From Lingula anatina (taxonomy: Eukaryota; Brachiopoda; Lingulata; Lingulida; Lingulidae), in the NCBI RefSeq assembly GCF_001039355.2, contig NW_019775439.1:231080-295079 (forward strand): DNA of 64,000 nt. The letters are read 5' to 3'. This document shows, piece by piece, positions 22,931 to 32,789 of the stretch. A program made the position numbers and the translations under genes. The notes under the pieces are model-generated. The model was not told the origin of the DNA and did not search any database. It saw only the letters and a program-made list of their open reading frames with translations. The first letter of the stretch is position 1. Each line of letters opens with the position of its first letter.

Positions 22931-23267
22931 TACTAGCATAAATATATTTTTGTAATCAAAATCTTCTGAATGAATAATACATAGCGAGCTTAACTTTGCC
23001 TGACACATGTAACTTTTGTATTTAACTTTGTCGCTAACCGTTAAGATATGAATACGTAGTTAAGATTAATTTTTATCAACAAGCAATTCTTCAATTACAC
23101 AAGTCATTCGCAATGGATATATTCTTGGAAGTTGAACACAGTTCACTCATGGATATACAGGAAAATTTGAACAGTTATTCATCTGTGCACCAACGTACGT
23201 GGATAAGACATTTTATCATTCCACTATGGCAAGTGACAGTCATATTCATTCATTCGTTAGCAATGTT

Positions 23268-23875
23268 GTGGTGAATGTTGTTTATTGGACAGTGAGTGGC
23301 AGACCCTTAGGTCTCACGTAGTGCATTCCTACTATATTTAAAATGACAAAGAAAAGTGTTAAACTGTAAAGGAAAAAATGCGTCGGTGCCATAACAAGAG
23401 AGTCACAAATTTGCATAACGGGGAGAAAAAAGAAAGAAAAATCAACAACAAAAAGTATGTGTACTCTTGGGCCACGTATTTAAGCATAAACAGAACAACA
23501 GTTAAGGAATTCATCCACGAAGATCTAAACTTCCCAAAGTTAAAATTCCAAAAATTAGAATTCTATCTTCGTTTCAGGCGCAGAAAAGACATTTTCCCAT
23601 TCCGCTGTGGCAAGTGACAGTCGTATTCCTTCACTGAATGGAAAGGATCCTCTGACATTGTATGGAACCGAACTCTCATTTTATAATTGAAATGGAGGAT
23701 ACCATGAACTCTCACAAATAAAGTCCTTTTAACTTTTATGTTGGACTGAAATGTCAATTTTATAAGGAAAGATTAATCGATTATTGGTTGTACCGGGTAA
23801 ATATATGACACTTTAAGTAGTATAATGCATATTTAATACGTAACAGAGGACAACCACGTGTCGGCTTTTTGTCAA

Positions 23876-23948
<73 letters not shown>

Positions 23949-24033
23949 GTGTGTCCAGTGTAACAATTTTGAGATTATCTGAAAGAATTATTGGGAATTG
24001 TGGTAGTCAACGTCCTGCAAGGACAGGATACTC

Positions 24034-24067
<34 letters not shown>

Positions 24068-24715
24068 TATATATACATACTCGGTTAGTATATCATTTAT
24101 TTTGTCATCTTCTTTCATATATTATATATATTGTCAGTTATTAATGTTACTTGGATAATTATTATATAGCAGGATTATATGTTATCTTACGAAACAACGA
24201 TGACATGAGACTAAAGATATAAACATTGAGGGAAATTTTCTTATTTTTATGACATTTCATGGTATAGTTTTATGAGATCGTGGTTTTTTTTTCAATATAA
24301 AAAGAATTGTTTTCCTAACGGTCATCCAAAAAGTTGCGCTACAGTGAAAACATTAATGAAGTTAAACAAATGTTTCACCACCAATGATGCACCATTCGTA
24401 ATGATGTGATGAATGCTGTTTACTTGAAAGGGAGTGGCCGGCTTTATTGGCTAAAGTGTGCATTCCTATTATATTTACAATGACAAAGAAAAGTGTTAAA
24501 CTGTAAAGGAAAAATGTGTCGATGCCATAATAAGAGAGTCACAGATTTGCATGACGGGGAGAAAAAAGAAAGAAAAATCAACAACAAAAAGTATCTGTAC
24601 TCTTGGGCAACACATTAAAGCATAAACAAAACAACAGTTAATGAATTCATCCACAAATATCCAACTTCCCAAAAGTTAAAATTCCAAACATTAGAATTGT
24701 ATCTTCCTTTAAGCC
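23268..24715. repeat. diverged direct repeat pair (23268-23575 and 24408-24715)
   Basis: Both halves share AATGACAAAGAAAAGTGTTA, GGGGAGAAAAAAGAAAGAAA and ATCAACAACAAAAAGTAT, with scattered differences. Between them lie an (AT)n run at 23881-23946 and a (GA)n run at about 24033-24068. Small open frames in the repeats are not conserved between copies. Confidence 0.8.
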
Positions 24716-25367
24716 ATATTTTTGTTTTCATGTTTCTTTGTGTTCTTTTTAAGTTTTAGTCTATTGTAGTATCAAATCATTTTACTTAGCTATGCTTTGC
24801 TTAAAGCTAAAAATTAAGTGTTAAAGAAAGGTTATCTATAAGTATATTTCAATTTAAAATATATCTAGGGACAGGTGTATCATCCCCGGGAGAAAATGTA
24901 ATGTTGGTAATTGATGTTCATGAAATGAGTAAAGAGCTGGTAGAGTTTAGGTAGATTTATTGTTGTGTTTTCATAATGTGTGATGCACAAATAGCAGCAT
25001 GTAACATTAGTACGGAGAGAGAACGCCGCGAGAGATTGAGAGAAGTGGAAAGAGAAATAGGGAAAAGGGAACTAAAAAGCTGTAAATAAAGATTGTGCAA
25101 GAACAGTGAGGGTTTTGTGTTTTTTTACTTCGTGTATCAATTAATTTCATATAAGTCAATACCATCGTCACACTTGTAATAATGTCATTAATCTACTAAT
25201 TAACAAACTTCAAATACATGTACTTTAGATGTAGCGAGACGGCTCGCCTTGATTATTGAATGGTCACCTTGTAGATAATAAAAGTAATAATACAATGTTG
25301 GCTCCACTTCAACTTATTTCATTAAACATCCGGTTATTGTCCATCATGCTTCTCTTACTTGGACCTA

Positions 25368-26682
25368 CACTGATGCTCATAAGTTAAGCAACACTTTCTT
25401 ATTTCTCGAATTTCTCAGCAACCAAAATTTTTATTGAGGCAAAATTTGTACAATAGCTAGATATTTATCTTGTTTTTACTTTGACTTACTGGACCGTGAC
25501 ATTAGAGTACTATTTACTGTTGGACACGATAGAATATGCAATGGGGGTGCCATTTGCAAAAAACACAGTTTGACCATGCCATGAGGAGCTTCCAGTTTGG
25601 CTAGTTTCATGGGCACAATTTGTTATTTTGGACCAACCAATGGTTAGAAGAGGACTCAACGAGGTAATCAGATGGCAAATAATAGGAAGCCATCGTGCTG
25701 GGGTGCCAAAGAGACAGATTGCAGGCAACAAAAAAGCAGCACCAAGCCAAGTGTCCAAGCTGGTAGCAAAATTGCGCCAAACTCATCATGTATTGGACAA
25801 GCCTCTTTCTGGTAGACCAATATTAACCGACGCAAGAGATGAAGATATCTGGTTCGATTATGCCACCAGGACCAGTTCATTTCAGCCAAACAATGAAAAA
25901 TTGCCACCGTACGTCATTCAAGGGAGGTGCCCTGGTCAACAATACAGAGACGAAATACCATTGGGGTGCATACAATCACACATTCAAGCAAATCCAGAAA
26001 GAAAAATCATTTTGGTGCAGGACAGTGCGCCCATCCAGAAAACATGGTCCGTGCAAGACGCGCTGCAACAGCGCGGTATCCCACATTTGGATTGGCTTGC
26101 ATATTTACCAATTCTCAATGTAATCAAGCATGTTTAGCATATGATTGACAGGGCAATAAATGAGAGACAACCTCCAGTTGGAAACATTAGAGAGGTCCAA
26201 CAGGCAGTAAATAAAGAATGGGACCGGCTCTCAAAGCAAGATTGGGTGAATTTGGTAGCAAGTTGCAGGAGACAATGTGTAGCTGTTGTTCAAAACCAGG
26301 GAAAGCACACCCGATATTTATTGCATAATAGACGATTAATCATCTATTACCTACAGTCTTCTTTTATTAAAACTAATTCTTAGATGATCGAACTTTATTT
26401 TTTCATAATAAGCTGTTTTAATCAGCACGTACTTTTTGCTGTGTGAGCATACTTTTTTGACACATGGTTTGGCATATTTTAGTACCGTTTGGTTAATAAA
26501 GTCATTTTGATTATTACAATAAGCTGTGTGGTGTATTTCTTTAACCGAAATATTCAACTTGAATAAGTCATTTATAAAATATGAAAGAAATATGCATAAT
26601 CCCACCAACAAATGAAATAATGATCATGATAGAAGAAACTTTTGAAAAAATCGGGGTGTTGCTTAACTTATGAGCATCAGTG
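25368..26682 (+). mobile_element. mariner/Tc1 element with 27-bp inverted ends and TA target sites
   Basis: The ends CACTGATGCTCATAAGTTAA (25368) and TTAACTTATGAGCATCAGTG (ending 26682) belong to perfect 27-bp inverted repeats. Each is flanked by TA (25366-25367 and 26683-26684), the duplication made by this superfamily. Length is 1315 bp, with a decayed transposase inside (25640-26383). Intact ends with a dead enzyme mean it could at most be moved in trans. Confidence 0.95.
25640..26383 (+). pseudogene. mariner/Tc1 transposase, inactivated
   Basis: The first part (ATG 25640) carries a helix-turn-helix region (KRQIAGNKKAAPSQVSKLV) and a GRP hinge (SGRPILTDARDEDI). An internal deletion of the region normally holding the first catalytic Asp brings in VQDSAP, the second-Asp block. 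This continues with QDALQQRGIPHLDW and then LAYLPILNVIKHV followed by a stop at 26137. In that last block the normal 'SPDLN' Asp is Ile. A further frame (26141-26383) holds the C-terminal helix region. Stops, the deletion and the lost acidic residue make it non-functional. Confidence 0.85.
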
Positions 26683-26907
26683 TATGTGCTTTGAACCATT
26701 GTTGATTCATTAACTAGCGTGGCTTTAAAGAGTACCACGTGTGCAATTAATTAGGCAGCAAAGCTGACAAACGTACAAAGCTGACAGACGTAGTACAAGA
26801 GAAAATAATGGTGCACAAAATGGGTAATTTTGACAATTTTGATGCAATATTTGTAATGCTTAACACCGAATTTTTATGACATGAGATAAATTGCACACCC
26901 GATTGTG

Positions 26908-26908
<1 letters not shown>

Positions 26909-26940
<32 letters not shown>
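26909..26940. repeat. (CA)n microsatellite
   Basis: About 16 CA units. Confidence 0.95.
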
Positions 26941-26945
<5 letters not shown>

Positions 26946-28290
26946 AATAATAATATGAGTATATTTTTATTTATTTGTTTGAATAGCAATTCCGACTTTT
27001 TAAATATATCACTTTCGTGTATTCTGCTTTGATAGTTATACAGTCAGGTTTGACCTAGAAGATACAACGCAAGGTCACTTATGAAACAATTCATTCCCTT
27101 TAGAGGGCTACCTTATAATGTAATCTGTTCACCAAAAATGAAATAAATCCCGTCACTTGATGGAGATGGAGTTATAGTGTTATGTCCTCAAGCTTAAATT
27201 TGATGCTTTGGCCTTAATTTGACCTTAACAACCTTATTGATACCAAAGAAAAAATTATCAAATTCCCTCTAAAATTTTACTGTATTTCTAGGGAAATTGA
27301 AAGGAATTTGACTTTTTGTCCATTCCTTGTACATACATACATACATACATACATACATACATGTACATATTGGGGTAGTATAAATCTTATGGACAAAGGA
27401 CACCGTTCAGCAATTACATAAATATAAACTCTAAATGTACATACTGGAATATTTACATAAAATGTAAATCATTAACAGTCATAACTTCTCGTAATTTCTC
27501 GGCAAGGGTAACTAGTATAGTCATTATCAGCATGAGCTGATCTTCTCAATACACGTAAACGTAATACACCTTTATGTACGGTAGGCCTATAACTCGTCGT
27601 GCTCTGTATACATGTACTGGGGTAACTGTACGTGTAATACGGTAGTACATGGGCTCACGTAGTGCTGTGTTAGTTGAGATTGCTTTATAATGCTACCGCT
27701 AGATGTCTCTATTAGTAAAGTACAGGCCGGTGTGAAAGTTTGCATCTCATCCTGTAATGTTATACACCTTTATGTACGGCATAACTCGTCGTGCCCTGAA
27801 TACATGTACTGGAGTAACTGTACGTGTAGCACATGGTGTGACGTTGTACTGTGGTAGTTGGGATTGCTTTATAATGCTACCGGTAGATGTCTCTAGTCTA
27901 TTAATAAAGTACAGACCGGTGTGCAAGTTCGTACTCGATTTCTTCTGATTGGTAACTTATAGGTAAAAGTATTCGTTGTATAATTTATTCTGATTGGCGA
28001 ACGTGTACATTGCTGAACTGCATATAAGGTGTTACTCAAAATAAATCGCTTTCTACCTATGCTGTTAGTGGCTTTGAGAGCTTGCCAGTTAGTTTTGGTG
28101 TTGTTCTTGGTACATTTATAAGGTACTTGGCCACGGCAGCTTCACAATGCACAGTTCTGTTCTGTCTCACCGCTAGGTGTACATTTCGGCAGGCCTATAA
28201 GCAAGACATTAAATGATTAGCAACGGAGCGCCAGTCAATGCGTACCGGCTAGTGTGCCAAGCCAAGGATGAAAAAGGCGTGGGTCATGTC
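26941..28290. repeat. intergenic DNA with a tandem duplication of about 200 bp
   Basis: Copies begin near 27564 and 27763. Both share ACACCTTTATGTACGG, TAACTCGTCGTG, GATTGCTTTATAATGCTACC and TAAAGTACAG. An ATAC microsatellite sits at 27334-27362. The 28020-28060 stretch, with a TATAAGG box and AATAAA, is LTR-like, but I found no partner LTR or gag/pol. No gene is seen. Confidence 0.6.
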
Positions 28291-28296
28291 CGGTGA

Positions 28297-28470
28297 ACGG
28301 AGACTGGTGTGAAAGGAATGTTAGTCCGCTAGGAACCGTAGTCCGCTGCCCATTACTTTGTACAGGTGACCTTCGTGCCAATACACTAACCCCGACTAGT
28401 CCTAAATTGTAGAATCATATGGATCCTCGACATTCCTTCCCAGTATTATCATTCCTGTCACTCCTGTGTT
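28297..28470. mobile_element. inverted-repeat element family B, copy 1
   Basis: The left part (GTGTGAAAGGAATGTTAGTC) and right part (ATTATCATTCCTGTCACTCC) are imperfect inverted repeats. TTACTTTGTACAGGTG in the middle is shared with the copy at 33083-33268. Confidence 0.6.
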
Positions 28471-28566
28471 TATTTGCCATCAAAAAGCGGTTCTCAAATA
28501 TTGGAATCCTGTTTCAAGGAAAACATGCTGTTGATGTCGAGGCTACAACATTTCCGTTTACAGCGG

Positions 28567-28825
28567 CTAACTGCAACATTTTCTTTTCCGAGGCTGAGTG
28601 ACGCCAACTTCCACACCATATTCCATCCCTGCAAGTTGTTGCCTCCTCTGGTGTTCTAAAATTCCTGGAATATGAAAATTACAGATCTGCATTTGTTTTA
28701 TAATTCACCTATGTGAAATATTTCCGAGTTTGGCAAATGAGCATGTGATAGATTTGCAGTACAGCATAAAATTAGTGATTTTTAGGAGAAAAATAAAACA
28801 AAAAAGACCACCAAATGTGACAGAC

Positions 28826-28872
<47 letters not shown>

Positions 28873-31345
28873 GTTATTTTCCCCTTGGATATATATATTA
28901 TAACATGTCTATCTTGCAAATTTCATCAAAATTTCTTTTAAGAATATCATGTTCACTAACAAACCAACGCCGAAAACACATCACCTTGGATCCTTTGTTA
29001 CCAGATAAACAACATATCTTCTTTTCTTGGTAGAGGTAATTATTGTGAACGTATAATTATCTTCTCTACTGCATTCCTACCTATTTACCCAGCTGAAATA
29101 CCTACCGTCAGTAACGATGCGAAACATCTCCTCAACCTGAAACTGAGTCTTGGCGGAGACTTCCATAAACATGGCATTGTGCTTTTCTGGAACAAAACAA
29201 TTGTATTGAATACGGGACCGACTGTTTTTAATTATTTATTTATTTACTCATGTATTTATTGATTTATTTTTGATTTATCTTTGGCAACTTCGACATTCAT
29301 GGTCAGAATTCCACGACATGCCCCGCGAGGTCATTTCACATACATTAAAGACAGCCAAGGCGCGTTAGACAACGATATAGTATATATGGAGAGCTTTGAA
29401 GTAAAGTTTTTATCGCATTTCGGTTACATGATATTGTATATAATTATTTATACTTATTTCCGTTGAAATTGGGCTGTTAAAACCTCAAACAAATAAAAAG
29501 CAGTACTCATCCGGTCTTTCTAATAAACGATCTCAATCGACCACAAACGTCCAAAAGCATAAAATGGATGGGGAATCAGGTAGTATATATTTCTGTGAAA
29601 CACACCTAACCAATATCGTAAAGTCGACATTTCGTTGCCTGTTATTTATATTTATTTATACCTAGATGACGTCATAGCAATTTTTATGAAATCTTACCTG
29701 CTAGTCTATGTAAAGCATCTACCGAAATTTTTCTTGTAAGGCTGTCATCGACGGAATGTTCATAAAACGCATCTGATCGCGTCAACTCTAAATCTGAAAA
29801 AAAAAAGGATCGACTTCACATTTATCATTTCAGCCCCAGTTTCAGTCTACTTTGATATCAAATGTTGGAAGGTAAGTACAGTGATTGGACCGGCTTTCTT
29901 ATTTCGATGGACTTGGTAATGCATTTGTGGCTGTGCTACTGGTAATTGTTTCACTTGAAGCCCAAGAAATATTTCAAAATGTTATCCAAAGTTTAAAAGA
30001 CATTTTAAAACTCCATTATATTATTAACCACTGCATTAGTCTTACTTAAATCCTTTTTTCTTAAAAGTGTTGTTCAGCCAATGAACAACAAGAACAGTTA
30101 AACATTTCGTTATCATAATCTTTACCAAATAATCTGGCCTTTTCTCTCCCAAGGTAAATTATTGAAGGTACCTTAACAGGGGCGGATCAAGGATTATTTG
30201 AAGGGGTGGGGTCGGATTTTAGGAATGACCGGGCCGAAAAATGCTTCAGGTTTTTTTAGAAATCGAAGAGGGTGGGGGGTCCGGACCCCCTTGACACCCC
30301 CTAAATCCGCCACTGCCTTATCACAAAAGCACTCACAAAATGTTGAGAAAATATAGGACCTACCTGAAGTTGCGCGTGCCAATCCCTGTGCTTCACGCCT
30401 CTGACACTGACGATCCAAATCGAGCTTATTTCCGACGATCGCAATCGGCGCGTCGACTTTCAGGTTCTGAAATTGTCGGATCCATTCTGGAACATGGTCG
30501 AAGCTCATCTTGTCTGTGATATCATACAGAAAGATGGCCGCACTGCACTTTTTGTATGCACTAAAAATAGTATAATAGACTTATAATTATCAATATATGT
30601 AAGAACATACGTGTATTTATCTATGAAGCTTTGAGGTATATAACACTCTTTCATTATGTCCTTTTTTTCTTTTTTTTATTTAGCTTTTCTTCATTTTGTC
30701 AAGCACTTACTATAGTCACTGCATGTAAGATTTTGTATGTTCAGTACATTTCAATAAACCTTTGTATTACTTCTTCAGTTATTTATACTGTATTATTGAT
30801 TCTTACATGTATTTGTGGATCTACTAGTATGTATGTTTTGTTATATCCCATTTATAAATAGTTTATCATTCTTGGACATAACTATTCATGCATGGTTAGC
30901 CTTAAGGTTTAAATATTTGATAAAAGCATTGTATTTTTATTTATTTTTTAATTTTAGAAGTACAAAATAAAAGTGCATGCAGAAATGGGTTAACAACGCA
31001 TGCGCATCGTTGTCAGTGGAAAGGTAAATTGCAAATCATGCGGTTAGTAATGTCCTGTGTATCACCTGGGTTAAGCAGATAAGGTGTTTCTCCTGCGTAA
31101 TTACAAGGCCTATCACCCGGGTTAATTATTGAACAGATAAGGTGTTACTTCGCTTAACTTATTGCCTTATTGCCATAACTTTCATTCATTTCATAATACC
31201 GTTATACGTACATGCAATGTCACATTGCTCTACATGTATGGACGTAAACCATATACGTATATCTGTAACAGTGTGATCGAGCCATATACATGTACATGCA
31301 TGTAACTTTATCACCCTTTGACCCCCCCACCCCCTCCCCCCCCAA

Positions 31346-31387
<42 letters not shown>

Positions 31388-32750
31388 CATCATCATCATC
31401 ATCATCATCATCATAACACCGGGCATGAAAGTGAATGAGATTATTTACAAATTATTACTTACACGGTGTTCAGTGCCTGGTATCTTTCTGTTCCGACAGT
31501 ATCCCAGACCTTCAACTGGACCCTCTTCCCGGAAGTAAATTTGACGGGGATATGGACAATGTCCAAGTTGGTGGTCGAGCGTGGTGGAGATCGGGCTTGA
31601 GTCCTTGGATGAAAATTATTAACTAGTTACTGTTCATGTTAGAATAATTTTGAAAATTTAAAGTCAAACCCAAATCACGTCTAAAATCATGGTTGATAAA
31701 ATAATCGAAATAATCCTATAAACGAAATAATCAATATCTGAAGAAATATTTATACTGAATGTTTTAACACCCTTGAACGTACTTTGGCTGCTTGTGGATA
31801 CTGAAATCAGACATCAACATTAGACTTCAACTAATTCAAATCTACCAAAACGTGAAATATTCCAAATATTTAGTAAATAAAATAATTCAAATTTAGGTAT
31901 TTGAATTTTTATCAAAAAACAAGAAAAAATGGCTGCCATCTTGGATTTAGTCGCCATATTGAAAAATATTAAATACCTGAAAAATTGAAGAATGTCTAAG
32001 TATTTGTGACCGGTGCAAATTTTGATAAAATTTAATTGTAAAGGAACTTAAAAATCAGTTTTTGTATTTACATATGACAAATGAATATATTGGCGGCCAT
32101 CTTGGATTTTGCGGGTTTCCGGTACAAACGGACACTTTTCAAGCCGGAAACAAACAGAAATGAAAAATTCAGGTACAAAACTACAAGAATCAATTGCCTG
32201 GAACCTTTGCCTAACCCCCCAGCCAAATCCTTAAATACATGTAAGACCCTTTTTTCATTTTGGCTCATGGACTAATTATTGTTATTCTTATCATCAATTA
32301 CTTTCTTAATTATTCGATTAATTTACTTATCTTTGTAAGCAAGCTACACTTTAGAGTATTTTCTTGGCTACGTAAATATATATATAGCTGTATAAAAATC
32401 TACATTATACTGACAACATATCGTCTATGTTCACACACATGCACCCACGCACGCACGCATGCACACACACACACAGTCACTCACCAGGGGCGGATCCAGG
32501 ATTATTTGAAGGGGGTCCGCGGATGCCAAGTGGACCCTACCCCCCTCTCGGCGTGGGGTTCAGGGCCTGCTTAAATTTTGGTATTTTAGAGGGCGAAAGT
32601 TGCCATTTGGCACGGTTTAAAACTATGATTCAGCTAGTCAAAATTTTTATTTCAAGAGAGGACCATTGATGTGATTTTTTGCCACTGCTCATGTGCGCTC
32701 ACACACGAGGCTTTGAGGCTAAACAAACCACTGGGATAGACTTACGTCTG

Positions 32751-32789
<39 letters not shown>

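Noticed and set aside
27960-28290. A possible LTR (TATA box, AATAAA)
   Set aside because: No second LTR, primer-binding site or gag/pol sequence was found.
28800-28875. CRISPR-like or other array in the triplet repeats
   Set aside because: Simple (AAT)n microsatellite with no spacers; the genome is an animal's.
30194-30363. C-terminal extension of the GTPase exon past 30364
   Set aside because: The extra codons come from intron and the hAT-like MITE; a good GTAGGT donor sits at 30363.
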